Shown here piece after piece: positions 27,608 through 35,085 of a stretch of 64,000 nucleotides of DNA (position 1 is the first letter of the stretch; each line of letters starts with the position of its first letter). The DNA comes from Clostridia bacterium (GTDB taxonomy: Bacteria; Bacillota; Clostridia; Oscillospirales; Acutalibacteraceae). Position numbers and translations under genes: made by a program. The stretch is taken from positions 1 through 64,000 of the forward strand of contig JAFSIV010000020.1 in the NCBI GenBank assembly GCA_017439585.1, in the 5' to 3' direction. The notes under the pieces are model-generated. The model did no database searches, was not told the origin of the DNA, and saw only the letters and a program-made list of their open reading frames with translations.

Positions 27608-27636
27608 AGTATATCATATCTGAATTTTAATTTCAA
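27608..27636 (-). promoter_or_regulatory. promoter of the cobalamin-riboswitch transcript
   Basis: Minus strand TTGAAA (27631-27636), 17-bp spacer, TATACT (27608-27613), immediately before the aptamer. Confidence 0.75.
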
Positions 27637-27652
27637 TATAAAAAACAAGGTA

Positions 27653-27681
27653 TTGCTTTTTATAAAAGGTTTTGTTAAAAT
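27653..27681 (+). promoter_or_regulatory. nagA promoter
   Basis: TTGCTT (27653-27658), 17-bp spacer, TAAAAT (27676-27681), 30 bases before nagA. No clear operator was seen. Confidence 0.65.
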
Positions 27682-27711
27682 GAATTTGGGAAATTTTTGT
27701 TGGAGGAAGTT

Positions 27712-28854
27712 ATGAAAGCGATAATTGGCGGAAAAATTATTTTAAAAGATAAAATTTTAGAAAATTATGCGATAATTTTTTCAAACGTTATTGAGGATAT
27801 TCTGTCTTGCGATAAAATTCCTGAGGGTATAGAAATTATTGATGCCAAAGGCGGATATATTTCTCCCGGACTTATTGATATACATATTCACGGATATTTA
27901 GGTAAGGATGTTTGCGATGGGGAAGAAGAAAGCATTAAAACAATAGCTTGCGGACTTCTCAAAAACGGTGTTACAGGCTTTTTGCCGACTACTATGACGG
28001 TCGATATGTCGGTTATTAAAAAAGCCCTCCAAATTTGCCGAGATTTAAAGGAAGAGAGCAAAAGCTGGCAAGGAAGTCAGATTTTCGGTTGTCATGCAGA
28101 GGGACCTTTTATAAGTGAAAGTAAAAAAGGCGCGCAAGACCCTAAATATATTTTAAAGCCGAATGCTAAATTTGTTAAAGAGTATGCCGATATTATTAAG
28201 ATAATAACCTTAGCTCCCGAAACTGATACAGATAATTTCGCGGTTATAAGAGAAATAAGCGAAGATACCAATGTGGTTGTTTCTATGGGGCATACAGAGG
28301 CCGATTATGATACTGCTATGAAAAGTGTTAAGGCGGGTGTAAAACATGTTACACACCTATTTAACGCGATGACACCGTTATCTCATAGAGCGCCCGGTGT
28401 TGTAACTGCGGCATTAAATTCGGATGTTAGCTGCGAGCTTATTGTCGATACATTTCATGTTGATACTGCTTTTTATGATATACTATGGAAGTTAAAGGGC
28501 AGAAAGCTTTGTTTTATAACCGATTGCTTGTCGGCAGGCGGTTTGCCATACGGTGAATACACCTTAGGCGGCGCTAAAATTATTTATAAAGATAATGTTT
28601 GTTTCTTGGAGGACGGAACGGTTGCAGGTAGTGTTTTAGCTCTTAATAAGGGTGTTTGGAATGTATATAAAAATTCTTCTATTCCTCTTTTTGAATGTGT
28701 TAACGCGGCATCCTTAAACCCTGCAACAACTATTGGTCTTTCTGATAAAAAAGGTTCTATTGAGATAGGCAAGGATGCGGACATAATTATTACCGATAAT
28801 GAGTTTAATGTTTTAAAAACTATTATCGGCGGAGAAATTAAATATAAAGTTTAA
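27712..28854 (+). CDS. nagA: N-acetylglucosamine-6-phosphate deacetylase
   Basis: 380 residues. It removes acetate from GlcNAc 6-phosphate. Amidohydrolase landmarks: SPGLIDIHIHGYLGKDV near residue 55, HAEGPFIS, a metal/substrate histidine in VSMGHTEADYDTA, THLFNAMTPLSHRAPG, and the late catalytic aspartate in FITDCLSAGG. ATG 27712 is preceded by GGAGGA. The downstream kinase-like gene starts 16 bases after its stop. Together they indicate salvage of N-acetylhexosamines from peptidoglycan or host glycans. Confidence 0.96.
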   Translation: MKAIIGGKIILKDKILENYAIIFSNVIEDILSCDKIPEGIEIIDAKGGYISPGLIDIHIHGYLGKDVCDGEEESIKTIACGLLKNGVTGFLPTTMTVDMSVIKKALQICRDLKEESKSWQGSQIFGCHAEGPFISESKKGAQDPKYILKPNAKFVKEYADIIKIITLAPETDTDNFAVIREISEDTNVVVSMGHTEADYDTAMKSVKAGVKHVTHLFNAMTPLSHRAPGVVTAALNSDVSCELIVDTFHVDTAFYDILWKLKGRKLCFITDCLSAGGLPYGEYTLGGAKIIYKDNVCFLEDGTVAGSVLALNKGVWNVYKNSSIPLFECVNAASLNPATTIGLSDKKGSIEIGKDADIIITDNEFNVLKTIIGGEIKYKV

Positions 28855-28870
28855 AATTAAGGTGAAAGAA

Positions 28871-29941
28871 ATGGATTATAATAATATAGTTAAGCAGTTT
28901 AATATACCGGAGGAAATATTGGATATTTCTAAGTATGGAAACGGGCATATAAATGATACGCTCTTGATTAATACAGATTCGGGGAAAAGATATATTTTGC
29001 AAAAAATAAACCGAAATGTTTTTAAAGAGCCTGAAAAAGTAATGGAAAATATTATTGCTGTAACCGAATATCTTAAACCTCGCCTGTCGGGTAAGGTTCA
29101 AACATTAAATTTAATCCCTTGCAAAAATGGTGAAAAGTATACTTCGGATGAGAATAACGATTTATGGCGTATGTATGATTTTGTTGAAAACGGTGTATCT
29201 CTCGAATTGCCTGAGAATGAGAACGATTTTTATCAAAGTGCGGTAGGTTTCGGTAATTTTCAAAGTATGCTTAAAGATTATCCTGCTGATACTCTTTATG
29301 AAACAATACCAAATTTTCATAACACACCTGAAAGATATAAAGCTTTTTTAGAGGCGGTTGAAAAAGACCCTCTCGGCAGAGTTCAAACCGCGCTAGAAGA
29401 AATTGCTTTTGTTAACGAGCGCAAGGAATTTTATAGTATTCTTGAAGATAATTATAAAATGGGCAAGCTTCCTTTAAAGGTTACCCATAATGATACTAAG
29501 CTTAATAATGTTATGTTGGATGCCGAAACAAGAGAGCCTATATGTGTAATGGACCTGGATACAATTATGCCGGGATATTCGGTAAATGATTTCGGTGATT
29601 CTATTCGTTTTGGAGCCTCAACTGCGGCTGAGGATGAAAAAGACTTAAATAAAGTGCATTTTGATATAGAACTCTTTAAAATTTACACAAAAGGTTTTCT
29701 ATTCGGTTGCAACGGCACGCTTACTGACTGTGAATTAGAACTTTTGCCTGTTGGCGCTAAGATGATGACTATGGAATGCGGAATGCGTTTTCTAACCGAT
29801 TATATTTTAGGAGATACATATTTTAAAACCGCATACCCTGAGCATAATTTAGTCAGATGCAGAACACAGTTTAAACTTGCTTCAGAAATGGAAGCAAAAT
29901 GGGAAGAAATGTGCAGGTTTATAAAAGAATTTAGTGCTTAA
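28871..29941 (+). CDS. APH-fold sugar kinase, N-acetylhexosamine 1-kinase-like
   Basis: 356 residues. KYGNGHINDTLLI at the start and RYILQKINRNVFKEPE resemble NahK/LnpB N-acetylhexosamine 1-kinases of Bifidobacterium and related phosphotransferases. The catalytic loop is THNDTKLNNVMLD near residue 205 and the metal-binding DLD lies in CVMDLDTIMPG near 228. It would phosphorylate GlcNAc or GalNAc at C1 and feed a phosphorylase-type pathway. Start ATG 28871 is chosen since AAGGTGA directly precedes it. Co-transcribed with nagA, which supports an amino-sugar substrate; the exact sugar is not determined. Confidence 0.85.
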   Translation: MDYNNIVKQFNIPEEILDISKYGNGHINDTLLINTDSGKRYILQKINRNVFKEPEKVMENIIAVTEYLKPRLSGKVQTLNLIPCKNGEKYTSDENNDLWRMYDFVENGVSLELPENENDFYQSAVGFGNFQSMLKDYPADTLYETIPNFHNTPERYKAFLEAVEKDPLGRVQTALEEIAFVNERKEFYSILEDNYKMGKLPLKVTHNDTKLNNVMLDAETREPICVMDLDTIMPGYSVNDFGDSIRFGASTAAEDEKDLNKVHFDIELFKIYTKGFLFGCNGTLTDCELELLPVGAKMMTMECGMRFLTDYILGDTYFKTAYPEHNLVRCRTQFKLASEMEAKWEEMCRFIKEFSA

Positions 29942-29948
29942 TAAGATT

Positions 29949-29989
29949 GAAATCCCCCACCTTTGTTAAAAACAAGGGCGGGGGATTTC
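29949..29989 (+). terminator. rho-independent terminator after the nagA operon
   Basis: Long stem GAAATCCCCC plus CCTTTGTT pairing with AACAAGGG and GGGGGATTTC, loop of A residues. Confidence 0.8.
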
Positions 29990-30049
29990 GGTTTAAATAA
30001 ATGATAAATACTTAATAATTAAAACAAAAATTCGAACCTGCGTAAAAAA

Positions 30050-30466
30050 CTACGATTTTTTGCTGATAATCCAATAACTAATCCAATAAATTGAAATTAA
30101 AACCCAAACCGTTCCCGAAAGAATCATCGCTAACTGGGTTTTATTTAATATTTCCAAAACGATAACGGACACACATGCCAATATAACATAAATTATAAAT
30201 GAAACACTTTTTGCCTTGTTTGCAATAGATATATTGCGCTCGTCCGTTTCAGCTATCTGCCGTTTTTTCATGGCTTCTTCATTTTTTGTTATCATAAGAT
30301 AATTTCTTATTTGAGCGATACCAATTATAGTGAGTGCAAAGCCGAATGAAGATAAAAAGTTATTTTCAGTTCTAATTACATTAAATGTAACAATCATCGC
30401 AATGCCTAGAATAATATATCCTATTGCGATAAATAATCTAATTTTTAATTTTTTTCTGAAATCCAT
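30050..30466 (-). CDS. membrane protein paired with XRE regulator
   Basis: 138 residues with four transmembrane helices in two pairs separated by a charged loop (RQIAETDERNISIANKAKS). The TDER..I..KA segment is typical of small membrane proteins (DUF2178-like) that accompany YgzD/YozG-type regulators in Firmicutes. It begins three bases after the regulator stop. Function unknown; the pairing resembles membrane-protein/regulator cassettes, some of them linked to antimicrobial stress. Confidence 0.75.
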   Translation of the reverse strand: MDFRKKLKIRLFIAIGYIILGIAMIVTFNVIRTENNFLSSFGFALTIIGIAQIRNYLMITKNEEAMKKRQIAETDERNISIANKAKSVSFIIYVILACVSVIVLEILNKTQLAMILSGTVWVLISIYWISYWIISKKS

Positions 30467-30468
30467 AA

Positions 30469-30666
30469 TCAGTCCTCCTCGAAAACAAATATTTCTTCTA
30501 TGGTCGTATTAAAATATTTAGCAATTTTATAAGCAAGCTGCAGGGAAGCGTTATATTTTCCGTTTTCTAATGAAATGATTGTCTGTCTGGTTACACCTAC
30601 TACACTTGCTAAATCTTCTTGCGTAACGTTATTTATTTTCCGTAATTCTCTTATCTTATTATTCAA
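30469..30666 (-). CDS. small XRE-family regulator (YgzD/YozG-like)
   Basis: 65 residues: NNKIRELRKINNVTQEDLAS and VVGVTRQTIISLENGKYNAS are almost the consensus of this regulator family; the end FNTTIEEIFVFEED is also typical. Start is the TTG at 30666 because GGAGG lies just upstream; the longer frame to 30693 overlaps the ribosome-binding site. The two GTAAA/TTTAC palindromes around its promoter point to autorepression. Forms a two-gene operon with the membrane protein. Confidence 0.88.
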   Translation of the reverse strand: MNNKIRELRKINNVTQEDLASVVGVTRQTIISLENGKYNASLQLAYKIAKYFNTTIEEIFVFEED

Positions 30667-30682
30667 GTAATCGCCTCCAAAA

Positions 30683-30744
30683 GTAAAATACACTTTACAA
30701 TTTGATTATATACAACTTTCACGAAAATGTCAAGTAAATTTTAC
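30683..30744 (-). promoter_or_regulatory. promoter flanked by two GTAAA-TTTAC palindromes
   Basis: Minus strand TTGACA (30728-30733), 17-bp spacer, TATAAT (30705-30710): full consensus. GTAAA-N1-TTTAC (30734-30744) touches the -35 and GTAAA-N6-TTTAC (30683-30698) covers the start of the transcript. The two half-site pairs are the probable operators of the XRE protein. Confidence 0.75.
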
Positions 30745-30875
30745 ATTTTCCAAGATTTTAAACTATTACATATTTTATAATTAGTTCCGTAAGGTACACT
30801 GAAAATCCCACCATATATTTACAAAAAAGATATTTTGCCGTTTTGAGTATGAATTAGAACTCTCATATGGTTTTA

Positions 30876-31047
30876 GTGAAATCGTTCGCTTACGCTCACG
30901 GTGAAATAATTTACTTCGTAAATTATGAAATTTGATGCTGCTGCATCAAGTAAAATTAAATCCACCCACTCGCCGTCGAGGCGAATTTCACACGCCGTAG
31001 GCGTATTTCACATTGCAAAGCAATATTTCACCCACCCGAAAGGGTGG
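30876..31047. repeat. symmetric hairpin ladder with inverted GTGAAAT / ATTTCAC linkers
   Basis: Three linkers GTGAAAT (30876), GTGAAAT (30901) and ATGAAAT (30925) are followed by their complements ATTTCAC at 30985, 31005 and 31025. Between linkers sit small hairpins: AATTTAC/GTAAATT (30908-30924), TTGATGC/GCATCAA (30932-30949), TCGCC/GGCGA (30970-30984), ACGCC/GGCGT (30992-31004), ATTGC/GCAAT (31012-31024), CCACCC/GGGTGG (31032-31047). AAATCCACCC (30958) can also pair with GGGTGGATTT (31042). The linkers can pair across the centre to give a branched fold with one hairpin per step on each side. No reading frame fits. Confidence 0.75.
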
Positions 31048-31056
31048 ATTTAGTTG

Positions 31057-31099
31057 AAAAGAAACACCATTTGTCTATAAGACAAATGGTGTTTCTTTT
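31057..31099. repeat. perfect 20-bp hairpin
   Basis: Twenty-base arm AAAAGAAACACCATTTGTCT and its exact complement with an ATA loop. It directly abuts the partial tRNA copy at 31101 and could act as a terminator in either direction. Confidence 0.8.
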
Positions 31100-31100
31100 C

Positions 31101-31221
31101 TGGCGGAGACGGAGGGATTTTGTCTCGGCACTTTCGTGCCTATCGCCTCGCTTTGCTCGTTGCCGCGCCTAAACAACAGTCCACTGGACTGTTGTTTTTA
31201 ACGGCTTGTTCGAATCCCTCC
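31101..31221. repeat. tRNA-Ser-derived palindromic remnant
   Basis: The first 19 bases (31101-31119) are identical to the 3' end of the intact tRNA-Ser including CCA (31281-31299). The other end (31208-31221) is a 14-base inverted copy of the tRNA T-arm (31291-31304). Between them are a GGCAC/GTGCC hairpin (31127-31140) and a 13-bp perfect hairpin AAACAACAGTCCA (31171-31197). The block is therefore bounded by tRNA-derived inverted ends and looks like a small inserted or rearranged element. Confidence 0.65.
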
Positions 31222-31244
31222 TCATGTTTATAAAAAATAAAAAC

Positions 31245-31269
31245 GAGCCAAAACTTTGCAGTTTGGCTC
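31245..31269 (-). terminator. terminator of the tRNA-Ser gene
   Basis: GAGCCAAA/TTTGGCTC stem; read leftward it is followed by a T-rich tract (A-run at 31230-31243 on the plus strand). Confidence 0.8.
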
Positions 31270-31280
31270 ATTTTTTATTT

Positions 31281-31369
31281 TGGCGGAGACGGAGGGATTC
31301 GAACCCTCGTCCCTCAGGGGGCATCATGATTTCGAGTCATGTCCGTTATGACCACTTCGATACGTCTCC
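31281..31369 (-). tRNA. tRNA-Ser (anticodon CGA)
   Basis: On the minus strand a 7-bp acceptor GGAGACG/CGTCTCC, discriminator G and encoded CCA (31281-31283). The anticodon stem CATGA/TCATG encloses CTCGAAA, giving anticodon CGA for UCG codons. A long variable arm (CCCCCTGAGGGA) and the T-arm GAGGGTTCGAATCCCTC identify a type II serine tRNA. It reads UCG; other serine tRNAs must lie elsewhere. Confidence 0.95.
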
Positions 31370-31437
31370 GAATATATCAGCAGCATAAGCGCTACCAAAA
31401 TATTATATAAAATTAAGATAGTTTTGTCAAGATGAAA

Positions 31438-32106
31438 TTATATTAAATAGAGACCTGATTTAAGCAAAACAAATCGGTTTTCTCGGACATTAACATACTG
31501 CAAAACCGGTTCTTCAAAGCTTTCATATTCGAAAATAGTATAATTCTTTAAATCTATTTGAATCAGATTATTAGAACCTGAGTTGCTAACCATGGCTTTA
31601 TCGCCCTCTAAGAACATATCGCAGGGCTTGTTAAATGGAGAACGGTTTCCGCCTATTCTAAGTTCTTCTCTCATAGTTGCGAGGTTATATCTTAAAAGAA
31701 CATCGCAGTCTGAATAGCTAGCCCATAAAGCATCATTATGAAGAAGTATATCTGACGGGGTGCACGAGCGGTAAATAAGGCTTCCCGTCCAAATAGGTGA
31801 GCCGTCATTATCAAGGAGCTTTGCAGTACCATCGTTTAGCAGTAAAAACACCTTGCCGTTTGGCAAAACTATGGATTTTGTAGTTATATAGTTATCGCAA
31901 TTATTAATAACTGCTTTATAGTTATTGCCGAATTTAGTGATAAGATAAATATTTTTAGCGATATTGGTGAAACGACCATTATCAAAAGAAATCATTTTAT
32001 ATGCTACCACAACATTTTCTTCTAAAACTTCCTTGCAGTAAGAAAATATTATTCCGTTTGAGGTGGGTAAAATTTCATAAACCTCGCCTGAAAAAATCTG
32101 TTTCAT
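31438..32106 (-). CDS. uncharacterised beta-propeller-like protein
   Basis: 222 residues, no signal peptide or membrane segment, composed of short alternating strands. Repeats such as ILPTSNGIIFSY, VLPNGKVFLLLNDG, LDNDGSPIWTGS and DMFLEGDKAMVSNSGSNNLI suggest blades of a small NHL/WD-like propeller. No family was recognised. It is the last gene of the leftward murD operon, starting 11 bases after the PLP enzyme gene. Confidence 0.65.
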   Translation of the reverse strand: MKQIFSGEVYEILPTSNGIIFSYCKEVLEENVVVAYKMISFDNGRFTNIAKNIYLITKFGNNYKAVINNCDNYITTKSIVLPNGKVFLLLNDGTAKLLDNDGSPIWTGSLIYRSCTPSDILLHNDALWASYSDCDVLLRYNLATMREELRIGGNRSPFNKPCDMFLEGDKAMVSNSGSNNLIQIDLKNYTIFEYESFEEPVLQYVNVRENRFVLLKSGLYLI

Positions 32107-32117
32107 AATTTTAAATC

Positions 32118-33398
32118 CTATTCTATATTTATTGCGTGTTCGTTTAACATTTTGTTTGCGGCAAGAAGCACGCCGGTTTTTGCACTATGGAAATTAAGAC
32201 CGCCCTGCATCCATGCGGCATAAGGCTCTCTTAACGGTCCGTCTGCCGAAAGCTCGATTGAAGCACCTAATGTGAAAGCACCTGCCGCCATTATGACGGG
32301 GTCTGTGTAGCCTGGCATATCCCAAGGCTCAGGCACAACAAAAGAGTCGACCGGAGCTCCGCTTTGCATACCCTGGCAAAATGCAACAAGACCTTCTTCG
32401 CTTCCTAGTGTTATACACTGAATAATATCTCCGCGCTTTTCACTCGAAGTTGGGGTAACCGGGAAACCTAAGAGTTCAAAAAGGGAAGCGGTGTAAACCG
32501 CGGTTTTCAATGCCTCACCAACAACATGGGGAGCAGAGAATAAACCTAAATACATTTCGCGACTGTGTCCCAAAGTTGCGCCGATTTCTCTGCCGACTCC
32601 TGCGCAGGTCATTCTGACAGCGCATTTTTCGACCAAATCGTGTCTGCCAGCGATATATCCGCCTGTTTGAGCGATACCGCCACCCGGATTTTTGATTAAT
32701 GAGCCTGCAATTAAATCTGCTCCAACATCGCAAGGCTCTTTTTTCTCAACAAATTCGCCGTAGCAGTTGTCAACCATAATAATGCTCTCAGGTGATACCT
32801 CTCTTACTGCGTTAATTATCTTTTCAATAACCGAAATGGTAAGACTAGGTCTTGTACTATAACCGCGGGAACGCTGAATATAAGCCATTTTATAGCTATC
32901 CTCTTTAAGAGTTTTCTTAATGCCCTCAATATCGGGTGTTCCGTCAGGCAATAAGTCTACCTGAGCATATTTAACACCGAAGTCTGCCAAAGAGCCATCT
33001 TCAACATTATCAATACCAAACACGCCTGTTATAGTGTCATAAGGTCTGCCCGTCAAACAGAGAACTTTATCGCCGGGTCTTAAAACACCGAACAAAGCCA
33101 CAGCCAATGTATGAGTTCCTGAATTAAAGGAATAACGCATTAAAGCATCCTCAGCACCCATACATTCTGCCATAATTTTTTCTAAAATCTCTCTGCCTCT
33201 ATCGTCATATCCATATCCGGTAGAGCCTGACATACTAGCCTCGCTAACACCGTTTCTTATAAAAGCGGAAAGCACTTTAAGCTGGCAAAATTCGGTAATA
33301 TCATCAATTTCCTCAAAGGCTTTTGATGCGTTTTCCAATGCTTTTTTATCAAGGTTTAAAAGTCTTTCATCTATATCAAAAAAGTTAGTAACATTCAT
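32118..33398 (-). CDS. methionine gamma-lyase-like PLP enzyme (YnbB/aluminium-resistance family)
   Basis: 426 residues of the fold-type I PLP family previously called aluminium-resistance protein. GSTGYGYDDRGREILEKI, YSFNSGTHTLAVALFG, and the probable PLP lysine in GSLIKNPGGGIAQTGGYIAG are visible. Relatives act in Cys/Met-type beta or gamma elimination, but the true substrate of this branch is not established. ATG 33398 overlaps the stop of the GNAT gene (ATGA), which fixes the start better than the upstream TTG at 33413. Fifth of six genes in the murD operon. Confidence 0.88.
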   Translation of the reverse strand: MNVTNFFDIDERLLNLDKKALENASKAFEEIDDITEFCQLKVLSAFIRNGVSEASMSGSTGYGYDDRGREILEKIMAECMGAEDALMRYSFNSGTHTLAVALFGVLRPGDKVLCLTGRPYDTITGVFGIDNVEDGSLADFGVKYAQVDLLPDGTPDIEGIKKTLKEDSYKMAYIQRSRGYSTRPSLTISVIEKIINAVREVSPESIIMVDNCYGEFVEKKEPCDVGADLIAGSLIKNPGGGIAQTGGYIAGRHDLVEKCAVRMTCAGVGREIGATLGHSREMYLGLFSAPHVVGEALKTAVYTASLFELLGFPVTPTSSEKRGDIIQCITLGSEEGLVAFCQGMQSGAPVDSFVVPEPWDMPGYTDPVIMAAGAFTLGASIELSADGPLREPYAAWMQGGLNFHSAKTGVLLAANKMLNEHAINIE

Positions 33399-34078
33399 TT
33401 GTTTTTCACCCAATATCCTGAATAATATAGTAGTTCAAATCCATTTTTTTCATAAAATCCTAAAACCTTATCGCGACAGCAAACTAAAAGCTCGCGAGAA
33501 AAGTTTTTTGCCATAATTCCGTTAAGTGCTATACTTCCAAAGCCTTTTTCTCTGCTTGCTATACCGTTTATTATAGCAAGCTTTCCTGAATTAAAGCTTA
33601 TTGCGGCGCATTTATTTTCTATTGCGAAATAATCGGCATACCCTTTATTTTTTCTGCGGCAGTAATCAACCGCGAAATAGGGGTATTCTGGAAGCGAAAG
33701 TCCATCGGTATCAAGTAGATTATAAAGCTTATCGCTTGAAAGCTTGTCCGACTCTATACCAGCTTTAACATCACAAAAGCGGTGCATAACATTTATTCTT
33801 TCGTCGGGCTTTCGGTTTATGGCTAAAAGGGTATTATAATCACTATAAATACAAACGGGGGACAAAACCTCAACAAATTCTTTAAGCTCTTCCAAATCAG
33901 CGCCGTTATTGAAAATAATCATATTACCGTCGGTCATAGAGATAACTGCTTTATCGGTGTTCTGGCACCAAAATAAAACATTATTATCTTCTTTATAACT
34001 GTCATAAAGGCATTTGATTTTAACAAGCTCGGCATTTAATAGATTAAGTTCGGGAATTTTATTTACAAGGCAAATCAC
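33395..34078 (-). CDS. GNAT-family acetyltransferase
   Basis: 227 residues. The C-terminal half carries the GNAT acetyl-CoA motif (GIASREKGFGSIALNGIMAK) and the usual terminal VLGFYEKNGFELLYYSGYWV. The N-terminal half is variable. Substrate unknown. Overlaps by four bases with both neighbours (M42 peptidase upstream, PLP enzyme downstream), so the genes are translationally coupled. Confidence 0.85.
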   Translation of the reverse strand: MICLVNKIPELNLLNAELVKIKCLYDSYKEDNNVLFWCQNTDKAVISMTDGNMIIFNNGADLEELKEFVEVLSPVCIYSDYNTLLAINRKPDERINVMHRFCDVKAGIESDKLSSDKLYNLLDTDGLSLPEYPYFAVDYCRRKNKGYADYFAIENKCAAISFNSGKLAIINGIASREKGFGSIALNGIMAKNFSRELLVCCRDKVLGFYEKNGFELLYYSGYWVKNK

Positions 34079-35085
34079 TTGGTTTCACCTGATAAAATTT
34101 TTTCCATCATAAAAATAGCTAATTTGTATGCGTTTTCACAGTCTCTTAAATCGGCAACCGAGGAATTAGTATGAATATATCGGCAGGGGACCGAAATTGC
34201 GAGTGTTTTAATACCTTCGCGTGAAAGGTGGATAGCACCCGAATTATTTCCGCCTGTAACCGCTCTTTTGGGTTGACATAATACTTCGCTGTTTATAGCA
34301 AGATTATATAAATCGCGGTTGTATACAGTAGCTTTATCCATAAAAGAAATAGCAGGACCTTCACCTAGATTGCAAACAGTTTCACTATCGCTGACATCTG
34401 AAATATCGGCGGCAGTTGTACCTTCAAGCACAAGCGCGTATTCAGGGTCTAAGCTAAAAGAGGCAGTTTTAGCGCCTCTGAGTCCCAATTCCTCTTGCAC
34501 CGAGAAGGAGGCACAAAAATCATAGGTATCGTATTCTTTTATAAGCTTAATTAAGATAGCGCAACCAATACGGTCGTCAAGTGCTTTTGATAGAATTTTA
34601 TCGCCTATTTGCTCAAAGCCTCCGCAAACCACAGCGCTATCTCCAACCGATACAAGCTTTTCGGCTTCGTCCTTACATTCTGCACCGATATCAATATAAA
34701 GGCTATTGGTTTTCGGCAAGGTTTTTGCTTCGTCTTTGCTTAAAAGATGAATGGGTTTTCCGCTTATAACACCTGAAATTTCGCCGTTTATACGCACTTT
34801 TTTAAACATCAAGGTTGCAGTATCAATACCGCCTACGGTATTAAATTTCAAAAAGCCTTCTGAGGTGATAGAGGTTATTATAAGACCCACCTCGTCCATA
34901 TGAGCGTCAAGCATTAGCTTTTTTGAGGCTTTGTTTTTACCCTTTTTAAAAATCAAAAGGTTTCCTAACGGGTCGGTTTTATATTCACAATAATCCTTAA
35001 TTTCGTTTATTATGAATCCGCGAACTTTATTTTCGTCGCCCGATATACCGTCAATTTGGGTGAGGGTTTTGATAAGTTCAGTCAT
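34075..35085 (-). CDS. M42-family metallopeptidase (first of two paralogues)
   Basis: 336 residues. Co-catalytic zinc site residues are visible: the His/Asp in LMLDAHMDEVGLI, the bridging Asp in KALDDRIGCAIL, Glu-Glu in SVQEELGLRGAK, Asp in LEGTTAADI and a final His in CRYIHTNSS. M42 enzymes (PepA/FrvX/TET family) are aminopeptidases forming dodecameric cages. About the same length and motif set as the adjacent gene, which it follows with an 8-base overlap. Confidence 0.93.
   Translation of the reverse strand: MTELIKTLTQIDGISGDENKVRGFIINEIKDYCEYKTDPLGNLLIFKKGKNKASKKLMLDAHMDEVGLIITSITSEGFLKFNTVGGIDTATLMFKKVRINGEISGVISGKPIHLLSKDEAKTLPKTNSLYIDIGAECKDEAEKLVSVGDSAVVCGGFEQIGDKILSKALDDRIGCAILIKLIKEYDTYDFCASFSVQEELGLRGAKTASFSLDPEYALVLEGTTAADISDVSDSETVCNLGEGPAISFMDKATVYNRDLYNLAINSEVLCQPKRAVTGGNNSGAIHLSREGIKTLAISVPCRYIHTNSSVADLRDCENAYKLAIFMMEKILSGETK

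Noticed and set aside
30876..31047. CRISPR array
   Set aside because: The seven-base linkers are too short, reverse orientation halfway, and the spacers are themselves hairpins; no cas genes are present.
31101..31221. Second tRNA gene
   Set aside because: Only 19 bases of the 3' end and an inverted T-arm are present; no anticodon arm or acceptor 5' strand can be formed.
31101..31299. Integrated phage or island at tRNA-Ser
   Set aside because: The repeat-bounded segment is under 200 bp and no integrase, phage or conjugation gene is present.
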